A stretch of DNA of 7,762 bases from assembly GCA_017421885.1 (NCBI GenBank), contig JAFOHJ010000217.1, positions 1 through 7,762 on the forward strand, read 5' to 3'. The position numbers and the translations under genes were made by a program. Shown piece after piece: positions 1 to 4,733 of the stretch (its first letter is position 1; every line of letters starts with the position of its first letter). The DNA is from Clostridia bacterium. Its GTDB lineage: Bacteria; Bacillota_A; Clostridia; Oscillospirales; Butyricicoccaceae. Below the pieces are notes generated by a model. The model was not told the DNA's origin, made no database searches, and worked only from the letters and a program-made list of their open reading frames with translations.

Positions 1-50
1 ACGATATATAAAGCCAGCTTTACGGCGCGGTCTTCGGGGTTTGCGGTCAT
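1..50 (-). CDS. 5' end of a gene cut by the left edge, possibly a SpoIIID-like sporulation regulator
   Basis: The first 16 codons are visible, reading MTANPEDRAVKLALYI, and the gene runs off the window. The start ATG at 50-48 is preceded 6 bases upstream by a strong Shine-Dalgarno sequence, GAGGAGG, so the start is well supported. The pattern acidic-Arg-Ala-x-x-x-Ala-x-Tyr-Ile resembles the first helix of clostridial SpoIIID proteins (typically E-E-R-A-x-x-I-A-x-Y-I), small helix-turn-helix regulators of mother-cell sporulation genes. Only 16 residues support this, so the product is a guess while the gene itself is fairly secure. It lies in the same direction as the nad operon, about 70 bases beyond that operon's terminator. 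Its leader can fold into a hairpin that hides the ribosome binding site. Confidence 0.5.
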   Translation of the reverse strand, partial: MTANPEDRAVKLALYI

Positions 51-55
51 ATCGG

Positions 56-96
56 TTCCTCCTCAAAACTCTTTCATTGATAGTTATGAGGAGGAA
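56..96 (-). promoter_or_regulatory. Leader hairpin hiding the ribosome binding site of the left-edge gene
   Basis: TTCCTCCTCA at 56-65 and TGAGGAGGAA at 87-96 form a perfect 10-bp inverted repeat. Inside it, AACT (67-70) and AGTT (82-85) add 4 bp after a single A/A mismatch, leaving an 11-base loop (71-81). On the minus-strand transcript the 3' arm contains the GAGGAGG Shine-Dalgarno sequence of the gene starting at 50, so the folded leader would block ribosome access. No run of T follows on either strand, which argues against a terminator. That it controls translation is inference. Confidence 0.55.
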
Positions 97-111
97 AATA
101 AAATTATGAGA

Positions 112-146
112 TAAAATAAAAATCCCTCTGCATAGAGCAGAGGGAT
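112..146 (-). terminator. Rho-independent terminator of the nad operon
   Basis: ATCCCTCTGC (122-131) and GCAGAGGGAT (137-146) form a perfect 10-bp stem with a 5-base loop. Read on the minus strand the stem is followed directly by a T-rich stretch (TTTTTATTTTAT, from 121 downward). It begins 5 bases past the niaR stop codon, closing the nadA-nadB-nadC-niaR unit. Confidence 0.9.
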
Positions 147-151
147 GGAGA

Positions 152-664
152 TCATATCTCGGGGACAATATATCCTTTTTCAGACAGGGCCTTTTCGACA
201 GCATCAAGAACTGCCGATGAATCGGCTCTGACCGTATGATAATGATAACCTGATGTGATATGCATCAGCTCAGAGGACTTGCCGGTTTTGATGCTCTCCA
301 TAAACTGGTCAATGCCGTGCATGGAGAAAAGATTCAGCTGAGCTTCTATCTTTCCGTAGGCCTTATGCCATACGAAAACATCCACGACTGTGCCGCCGAG
401 CGACACTATTGTGGTCAGTTCGTCGCTGGTCTGCTCGCTGGTGTGGCGTACTTTGAACACACGCTCGATAAGGGGAGTGTCTTTAATGACATATCCCATG
501 CGTGTGGAAAGAATATCATAGCCGGAGGCCTTCAGAAGAGCGATATCCTGAACGATTATTTGACGTGACACTCCCAGCTTTTCGGCAAGAGTACTTCCCG
601 AAACGGCATTTTTATCAGCCATCAGGATGGTCACGATTTCTTTTCTGCGCTCTGTCGCTTTCAT
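152..664 (-). CDS. niaR: Niacin-responsive transcriptional repressor NiaR (YrxA family, HTH plus 3H domain)
   Basis: This 170-residue protein matches the NiaR/YrxA family in length and layout. Residues about 5-60 form a winged helix-turn-helix (STLAEKLGVSRQIIVQDIALL, residues 24-44, is the recognition part). Residues about 65-165 form the 3H domain, named for conserved histidines. His74, Glu82, His141 and His143 have the spacing I recall for the nickel-binding residues of the Thermotoga maritima homologue TM1602, so metal binding looks intact. Known NiaR proteins bind nicotinic acid and then repress NAD synthesis or niacin uptake genes. It is the last gene of the nad operon, 20 bases after nadC, with an excellent Shine-Dalgarno site (AAGGAGG, 671-677) 6 bases before the ATG. 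Being inside the operon it represses, it probably also controls its own level through the TTTACA array upstream of nadA. Confidence 0.93.
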   Translation of the reverse strand: MKATERRKEIVTILMADKNAVSGSTLAEKLGVSRQIIVQDIALLKASGYDILSTRMGYVIKDTPLIERVFKVRHTSEQTSDELTTIVSLGGTVVDVFVWHKAYGKIEAQLNLFSMHGIDQFMESIKTGKSSELMHITSGYHYHTVRADSSAVLDAVEKALSEKGYIVPEI

Positions 665-684
665 TGAATTCCTCCTTGAAAATA

Positions 685-1536
685 TCAGACTGCGTGCAGA
701 TTTTTAAGGGAAAGATCGAGGATGGGTGCCGAGTGTGTAAGGGCACCGCTGGAAATATAGTCTACACCGATATTGATAAGACGTTCGATGTTCTCGCGTG
801 TTACATTGCCGCTGCATTCGGTTTCGGCTCGGCCTTTGGCGAGGGATACGGCTTCGCGCATATCCTCTACGCTCATGTTGTCAAGCATTACGATATCGGC
901 TCCTGCTTCAAGCGCCTCTTTGAGCATATCAAGGTTTTCAACCTCGATCTCGATCTTGCGAACAAAAGGAGCGTATTCCTTTGCCATTTTGACGGCATTG
1001 GCAACGCTGCCTGCGGCGCCGATATGGTTATCCTTGAGAAGGATGCCGTCACTGAGATTATAGCGGTGGTTGTGTCCGCCGCCTACCTTTACTGCGTATT
1101 TTTCAAATACGCGCATATTGGGCGTGGTCTTGCGTGTGTCGAGCAGCTTTGTGCCGCTGCCTTTTAGCAGATCGGCGATCGTACGTGTATATGTAGCGAT
1201 GCCGCTCATTCTCTGAAGATAGTTGAGGGCGGTTCTTTCGCCCGAGAGAAGAACTCGGATATCGCCTCTGACAACACCGATCTTACGGCCCTTTTCAACT
1301 CTGTCGCCGTCTGAAACGGTGAACTCGCATTTTGTTTCGGGATCAAGCAGTTCAAAGACGCGCTGGAATACGGAAAGTCCGGCGATAATGCCGTCCTGCT
1401 TGCAGATAAGATCAACTTCGCCCATCTGGAAAGAGCGCATGACCGAATTGGTAGTAATATCTTCGCTTGTAATATCTTCTTTGAGTGCGCTGAGGATGAG
1501 TTCGTCGGCACAGATCTTCATTGTGATATCATTCAT
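685..1536 (-). CDS. nadC: Nicotinate-nucleotide pyrophosphorylase (quinolinate phosphoribosyltransferase) NadC
   Basis: NadC converts quinolinate and PRPP to nicotinate mononucleotide, CO2 and pyrophosphate, the third step of NAD synthesis from aspartate. I chose the ATG at 1536, giving 283 residues, close to the usual 280-300. Family motifs in order are ERTALNYLQRMSGIAT (100-115), DTRKTTPNMR (133-142), EKYAV-GGGHNHR (145-158), LLKDNHI (166-172), EVENLDML (198-205), VMLDNMS (216-222) and the phosphate-binding C-terminal part SGALTHS. The basic substrate-binding residues (Arg101, Arg135, Lys136, His157, Arg158, Lys168) are all present. An in-frame TTG at 1557 would add 7 residues, but its first codons are the ribosome binding site (AAGGAG, 1547-1552), so I reject it. 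The start overlaps the nadB stop by 8 bases (ATGAATGA), suggesting translational coupling. Confidence 0.95.
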   Translation of the reverse strand: MNDITMKICADELILSALKEDITSEDITTNSVMRSFQMGEVDLICKQDGIIAGLSVFQRVFELLDPETKCEFTVSDGDRVEKGRKIGVVRGDIRVLLSGERTALNYLQRMSGIATYTRTIADLLKGSGTKLLDTRKTTPNMRVFEKYAVKVGGGHNHRYNLSDGILLKDNHIGAAGSVANAVKMAKEYAPFVRKIEIEVENLDMLKEALEAGADIVMLDNMSVEDMREAVSLAKGRAETECSGNVTRENIERLINIGVDYISSGALTHSAPILDLSLKNLHAV

Positions 1537-2800
1537 GGCTGTTTTTCTCCTTTTCAATGGCGCTCAGCACCATTTTTCTGTATTCATCGGCATAATTTTC
1601 ATAATCATCGGCATGAGCTTCGAAGGTTGTTTCGGGAAGCGCCGAATATCCATCAGCTATATCCTCTGCAGCTCGTTCAGCAAATACAAGGGCCTCAAGC
1701 AGCGAGTTGCTGGCGAGACGGTTGCGGCCGTGCACGCCGTTGCAGGAGGTCTCGCCGACTGCATAAAGACGGGGCATCGAGGTCCTGCTCTTCTTATCGA
1801 CATCAATGCCGCCCATAAAGTAGTGCTGCGAGGGTACAACGGGGATGGGCTCGCGTGTAATGTCGAAGCCTTCACTGAGGCAATGAGCATGGATGTTAGG
1901 AAAGTGACTCTTTATCTCTTCTGTAGGGATAGCGGCCAGCGAAAGCCATACATGTCGGCTGCCTTCCTTTTCCATCTCACGGTATATCGCGTTGGCTACA
2001 ACATCACGGGGCTGGAGTTCGTCGGTGAAGCGCTCGCCCTTAGAATTGAGGAGAACAGCGCCTTCGCCGCGCACCGATTCGGATATCAGGAAGCTGCGGC
2101 CCTTTTTGCCGGTATACAGCGATGTGGGATGGATCTGGATATAATCGATGTTTTTGAGTTTTATGCCGTGCCTCAAGGCGATGGCAAGGGCATCACCGGT
2201 GAGGTGGGAGAAATTGGTCGAATGTTCAAAAAGGCCTCCTATGCCACCCGTTGCAAGCACGGTATAATCGGCGGTGATGGTCACAAACTGGCCATCAGGA
2301 CCCTGGGCAATTATGCCGCAGCATATGCCGTCCTTTTCGATCACATCTACCATTGTATAATACTCTAAAATCGTTACATTTTCAAGCTCATGTACGTGGT
2401 GGAGCAAGGTGGAGGTTATCTCGCGTCCGGTCTCGTCAGCATGGAAAAGGATCCTGCTGCGCGAGTGGGCACCCTCACGGGTGTAAAGTAGTTCGCCGTT
2501 TTCTCTGTCGAAATCGGTTCCGTAATCGATGAGTCGGTCGATGACCCTGCGCGAAGAAGAGATCATGATATCGACCGACTCGCGGTCGTTTTCATAATGA
2601 CCTGCCCGAAGGGTATCTTCAAAGAAGGAATCATAGTCGTTATCATCATGCTGCACACATATTCCGCCCTGGGCGAGAAAGGAATCGCTTTTGTCGGCGG
2701 CATCTTTTGTAAGAATAATGATCTTTTTGTCGCGAGGCAGGCTTAGAGCGCAGAAAAGGCCGGCAGCACCGGTGCCTGCGATGATAATATCGGTATTCAT
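1529..2800 (-). CDS. nadB: L-aspartate oxidase NadB, short form
   Basis: NadB is an FAD enzyme that oxidises L-aspartate to iminoaspartate, handed to NadA. The 423-residue protein has the FAD-binding GTGAAG (9-14), SFLAQGGI (40-47), TREGAHSRSRILFHADETGREI (about 107-128), IQIHPT (221-226), SESVRGEGAVL (240-250), PRDVVANAI (264-272), PSQHYFMGGI (323-332) and the FAD site YAVGETSCNGVHGRNRLASNSLLE (about 346-369). Glu109, His224, Arg265 and His326 fit the positions of the E. coli active-site residues Glu121, His244, Arg290 and His351. It ends only about 40 residues after the last FAD motif, where the E. coli enzyme (about 540 residues) carries a C-terminal helical domain. nadC starts inside its last codons, so the shortness is native rather than a frameshift. 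The start has a GGGAG site 6 bases upstream, abutting the nadA stop. Confidence 0.94.
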   Translation of the reverse strand: MNTDIIIAGTGAAGLFCALSLPRDKKIIILTKDAADKSDSFLAQGGICVQHDDNDYDSFFEDTLRAGHYENDRESVDIMISSSRRVIDRLIDYGTDFDRENGELLYTREGAHSRSRILFHADETGREITSTLLHHVHELENVTILEYYTMVDVIEKDGICCGIIAQGPDGQFVTITADYTVLATGGIGGLFEHSTNFSHLTGDALAIALRHGIKLKNIDYIQIHPTSLYTGKKGRSFLISESVRGEGAVLLNSKGERFTDELQPRDVVANAIYREMEKEGSRHVWLSLAAIPTEEIKSHFPNIHAHCLSEGFDITREPIPVVPSQHYFMGGIDVDKKSRTSMPRLYAVGETSCNGVHGRNRLASNSLLEALVFAERAAEDIADGYSALPETTFEAHADDYENYADEYRKMVLSAIEKEKNSHE

Positions 2801-2811
2801 GTTTATCTCCC

Positions 2812-3720
2812 TTACTGAGCCAGCTCCAGCATACGTTCAAGAGGTCTGAGGGCTCTGAGACGCTTGGATTCGTCGATCACTACTTCATTTTCTCCGGTCT
2901 TCAGAACATGCAACACCTTTTCGGGGGTATTGAGTTTCATATCGGGGCAGCAGAAGCTTTCGGTGACCGAATAGAACTTTTTGCCCAGGCAGTTTACATC
3001 AAGAGGATAGGATATGCCGTTTTCGGTGCAGATGATGAACTCGTCATGATCGCTGGCGATGGCATATTTGAGAATGCCGCCGGTACTGCCGATGTAATCG
3101 GCAAGCTCAAGCACTTCGCTGATGCACTCGGGATGAGCCAGCACAAGGGCATTGGGATGGCGTTGTTTTGCCAGCTTCAGCTGCTCGGGCGTGACTGCGG
3201 CATGGATGGGACAGCAGCCGTCATTGAGGATAATATTCTTCTCGGGAACCTGCTCGGCAACATGGCGGCCGAGGTTGCGGTCGGGAATGAAGTATATATT
3301 CTTATTGGGAAGAGCCTTGACGATCCTGACGGCATTGGCCGAGGTGACGCATATATCGCTGTGGAACTTGAGCTCGGCTGTCGAGTTGATGTAGCATACT
3401 ACAGCAAGGTCGTCATACATTGCGCGCAGATCTTCGATCTTTTTTACATCAGCCATGTGTGCCATAGGGCAATCGGCGCTCATGTCGGGCATAAGAACCG
3501 TCTTGTCGGGGTTAAGGATCTTTACACTTTCGCCCATGAAGCCGACACCTGCAAAGACAACAGTTTCTGCATCGAGTTCACGGACTATTTTTGCAAGATA
3601 GTAGGAATCGCCAACATAGTCGGCAAGAGCCTGAGTTTCGCCCGGGGCATAGTAATGGGCGAGTATGACGGCGTTCTTTTCGGCCTTGAACTGTTCGATC
3701 TCTTCTTCGATATTTATCAT
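2812..3720 (-). CDS. nadA: Quinolinate synthase NadA (4Fe-4S enzyme)
   Basis: NadA condenses iminoaspartate with dihydroxyacetone phosphate to make quinolinate, using an oxygen-sensitive 4Fe-4S cluster with three cysteine ligands. The 302-residue length is typical of the short anaerobe form. Conserved blocks are ILAHYY (19-24), GDSYYLAK (37-44), FAGVGFMGESVKIL (56-69), SADCPMAHM (81-89), YINSTAELK (110-118), FIPDRNLG (144-151), AHPEC (195-199), STGGIL (212-217) and CCPDMK (257-262). The likely cluster ligands are Cys84, Cys170 (in DGCCPIH) and Cys258; Cys169 and Cys257 are adjacent alternatives. It is the first gene of the operon, about 30 bases from the predicted transcription start, with AAGGAAG (3731-3737) 10 bases before the ATG. 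nadB follows after 11 bases. Confidence 0.95.
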   Translation of the reverse strand: MINIEEEIEQFKAEKNAVILAHYYAPGETQALADYVGDSYYLAKIVRELDAETVVFAGVGFMGESVKILNPDKTVLMPDMSADCPMAHMADVKKIEDLRAMYDDLAVVCYINSTAELKFHSDICVTSANAVRIVKALPNKNIYFIPDRNLGRHVAEQVPEKNIILNDGCCPIHAAVTPEQLKLAKQRHPNALVLAHPECISEVLELADYIGSTGGILKYAIASDHDEFIICTENGISYPLDVNCLGKKFYSVTESFCCPDMKLNTPEKVLHVLKTGENEVVIDESKRLRALRPLERMLELAQ

Positions 3721-3757
3721 TGTCTGTACACTTCCTTAAAAGCTTTTTAGCGGAGTC

Positions 3758-3786
3758 ATTATATCACCGGTTTTTACAGATGTAAA
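3758..3786 (-). promoter_or_regulatory. Promoter of the nadABC-niaR operon
   Basis: On the minus strand, a perfect -10 box TATAAT (3763-3758) carries the extended TG element (TGATATAAT). A TTTACA -35 box (3786-3781) lies exactly 17 bp upstream. Transcription should start near 3750, leaving a leader of about 30 bases, too short for a riboswitch. The -35 box is also the first unit of the TTTACA array, so a repressor bound to the array would block RNA polymerase. Confidence 0.85.
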
Positions 3787-3828
3787 GTTATCTGTAAACA
3801 TATATGTAAAGTTTTGTGTAAACTCATA
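3773..3828 (-). promoter_or_regulatory. Candidate NiaR operator: four 12-bp TTTACA units plus one inverted unit
   Basis: On the plus strand TGTAAA occurs at 3781, 3793, 3805 and 3817, exactly 12 bp apart; on the minus strand these are TTTACA. Units 1 and 3 (TGTAAAGTTATC, TGTAAAGTTTTG) match each other at 10 of 12 positions, as do units 2 and 4 (TGTAAACATATA, TGTAAACTCATA), so there is also a 24-bp period. An inverted copy at 3773-3778 makes the palindrome TTTACAGATGTAAA, and TTTACAGAT (3773-3781) pairs with ATCTGTAAA (3790-3798). The array covers the nad -35 box and lies upstream of an operon containing niaR, so NiaR is the natural candidate to bind it; this is inference. Confidence 0.65.
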
Positions 3829-3836
3829 AATGGGAG
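3827..3836 (+). repeat. Left copy, first part, of a direct repeat flanking the acetyltransferase gene
   Basis: TAAATGGGAG here recurs at 4647-4656. At the right-hand site it is followed at once by CACAGACGG; here that second block lies 47 bp further on, at 3884-3892. The left copy therefore looks like the right copy split by 47 bp. Confidence 0.4.
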
Positions 3837-3868
3837 TGCTGCAAGGGAAAAGGTTTATGTATATTTTG

Positions 3869-3886
3869 GTGTGATTATATTCACAC
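3869..3886. promoter_or_regulatory. CRP/FNR-type palindrome
   Basis: GTGTGATTATATTCACAC has perfect 6-bp arms around a 6-bp spacer and contains TGTGA-N6-TCACA, the form recognised by CRP/FNR-family regulators in other bacteria. Its centre lies about 100 bp upstream of the predicted acetyltransferase transcription start and about 125 bp upstream of the nad start. Which gene it serves, if any, is not visible, and no regulator of this family is encoded in the window. Confidence 0.45.
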
Positions 3887-3890
3887 AGAC
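3878..3890 (+). repeat. Left inverted repeat flanking the acetyltransferase gene
   Basis: TATTCACACAGAC here matches the reverse complement of 4576-4588 (TATACACACAGAC) at 12 of 13 positions. The pair encloses the AT-rich acetyltransferase gene with its promoter. No transposase and no clear target-site duplication is seen. Confidence 0.4.
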
Positions 3891-3944
3891 GGTCCCAGTT
3901 AACTTAAAGTGTGGGCGGAGGCAACACCGTCATTTTGCCAATCG

Positions 3945-3973
3945 TTGAAACAATCAGCGAAATATGATAACAT
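3945..3973 (+). promoter_or_regulatory. Probable promoter of the acetyltransferase gene
   Basis: TTGAAA (3945-3950) and TAACAT (3968-3973) are 17 bp apart, and the -10 box has a TG extension (TGATAACAT). This would give a leader of about 33 bases before the ATG at 4013. The -10 box is weak (4 of 6 consensus positions), so the call is tentative. Confidence 0.45.
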
Positions 3974-4012
3974 AAGCTAAACGATAAATCAGAGTTTGAC
4001 GAGGTGATGAAC

Positions 4013-4519
4013 ATGATATACCGCCTTCCAGAAATTAGCGATAAAAGCATCTTGCAGGAATACATGCAGGAGCACTACGACAATAAAGAAATTAGCATTA
4101 GTGCAAGCCTTGGATTACCAGCTTCCGAATATACTGATTGGGTAGAAAAGATACAAAGAAATTCTTTAGTTGGGGACGAGCAATGGGGTAAGTCCTTGTT
4201 GTACCTTTGCTTTGATAATAACAAACTCATAGGTTTATTAAGCATTCGTTACGAATTGCCTGAAAATCTCACTAAAATATATGGTGACATCGGATATGGG
4301 GTAAGACCATCCGAAAGAAATAAGGGTTATGCTACCACCATGCTCCACTATGCATTGTCTGTTTGTAAAGAAAAAGGAATGGACAATGTTTTACTTGGTT
4401 GCTATAAGGATAACTTGGCATCTGCAGCTACTATTAAAAAGAGTGGCGGAATGTTGGTGAATGAAAATGATAACTATAAAGAAGGCAGAATTAGCCAGTA
4501 TTATTCAATAAAGTTATAA
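4013..4519 (+). CDS. GNAT-family N-acetyltransferase, probably acquired
   Basis: This 168-residue protein has the acetyl-CoA-binding core of GNAT enzymes. The strand before the core is GDIGYGVRP (91-99). The pyrophosphate-binding loop is RNKGYATTML (102-111), fitting R-x-x-G-x-A, and the following helix motif is NLASAATIKKSGG (134-146). It resembles the predicted acetyltransferases of COG3981; the substrate cannot be told. The upstream GTG (4004) and ATG (4007) are in frame, but GAGGTGA at 4001-4007 is the likely ribosome binding site for the ATG at 4013, so I chose that. The gene has its own promoter and terminator. It is visibly richer in A+T (AAA, AAT, TTA codons) than the nad genes or the helicase, and short direct and inverted repeats flank it. 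Both suggest horizontal transfer. Confidence 0.85.
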   Translation: MIYRLPEISDKSILQEYMQEHYDNKEISISASLGLPASEYTDWVEKIQRNSLVGDEQWGKSLLYLCFDNNKLIGLLSIRYELPENLTKIYGDIGYGVRPSERNKGYATTMLHYALSVCKEKGMDNVLLGCYKDNLASAATIKKSGGMLVNENDNYKEGRISQYYSIKL

Positions 4520-4575
4520 ACAAAAATTTCGATTGTAAAACTGTTCAACAAATTCCAATATATCGGGCAGTTGTG

Positions 4576-4588
4576 GTCTGTGTGTATA
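4576..4588 (-). repeat. Right inverted repeat flanking the acetyltransferase gene
   Basis: GTCTGTGTGTATA is the inverted partner of 3878-3890, matching at 12 of 13 positions, with 9 contiguous (CACACAGAC). It ends exactly where the acetyltransferase terminator stem begins. Confidence 0.4.
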
Positions 4589-4628
4589 CCTCTCTTTGTC
4601 GTTTTGACGAAGAGAGGTTATTTATATA
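4589..4628 (+). terminator. Rho-independent terminator after the acetyltransferase gene
   Basis: CCTCTCTTTGTC (4589-4600) pairs with GACGAAGAGAGG (4606-4617) as a 12-bp stem with one G-U pair and a GTTTT loop. A T-rich tail (TTATTTATAT) follows. It isolates the acetyltransferase gene from the helicase gene downstream. Confidence 0.8.
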
Positions 4629-4646
4629 CTAAATCAGTCCAAAAGG

Positions 4647-4665
4647 TAAATGGGAGCACAGACGG
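4647..4665 (+). repeat. Right copy of the direct repeat flanking the acetyltransferase gene
   Basis: TAAATGGGAGCACAGACGG is intact here, 29 bp upstream of the helicase -10 box. Its two halves recur in the same order at 3827-3836 and 3884-3892 on the other side of the acetyltransferase gene, separated by 47 bp. Confidence 0.4.
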
Positions 4666-4671
4666 CCATTC

Positions 4672-4700
4672 TTTTGTTTTGGGCATATTTGTGATATAAT
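4672..4700 (+). promoter_or_regulatory. Promoter of the helicase gene
   Basis: A perfect TATAAT (4695-4700) with extended TG (TGATATAAT) lies 34 bases before the ATG. The -35 region is weak (TTTTGT at 4672-4677 with 17-bp spacing), as expected for an extended -10 promoter. The 10-mer GTGATATAAT is identical to that of the nad promoter. Confidence 0.7.
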
Positions 4701-4733
4701 AAAAGATAAGCGAACAGAGAAAGGAGAGGCAGA

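Noticed and set aside
56..96. Hairpin at 56-96 as a transcription terminator
   Set aside because: Neither strand has a T run after the stem, and the nad operon already has a strong terminator at 112-146.
502..1167. Plus-strand open frame of 221 codons opposite niaR and nadC
   Set aside because: It is antisense to two motif-complete genes with good ribosome binding sites and tight operon spacing.
1537..1557. Extended nadC start at a TTG codon (position 1557)
   Set aside because: The extra codons are the AAGGAG ribosome binding site and spacer for the ATG at 1536.
1223..2368. Long open frame (381 codons) on the plus strand opposite nadB and nadC
   Set aside because: It lies antisense to two genes with complete family motifs, has no convincing ribosome binding site, and its translation shows no recognisable domain. 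It is a by-product of codon bias.
2908..3750. Open frame of 280 codons on the plus strand opposite nadA
   Set aside because: It is fully antisense to nadA and its promoter region, with no family motifs; NadA is certain on the other strand.
3721..3757. NAD-sensing riboswitch upstream of nadA
   Set aside because: The predicted leader is only about 30 bases, too short for known NAD riboswitch classes, and regulation is explained by niaR and the operator array.
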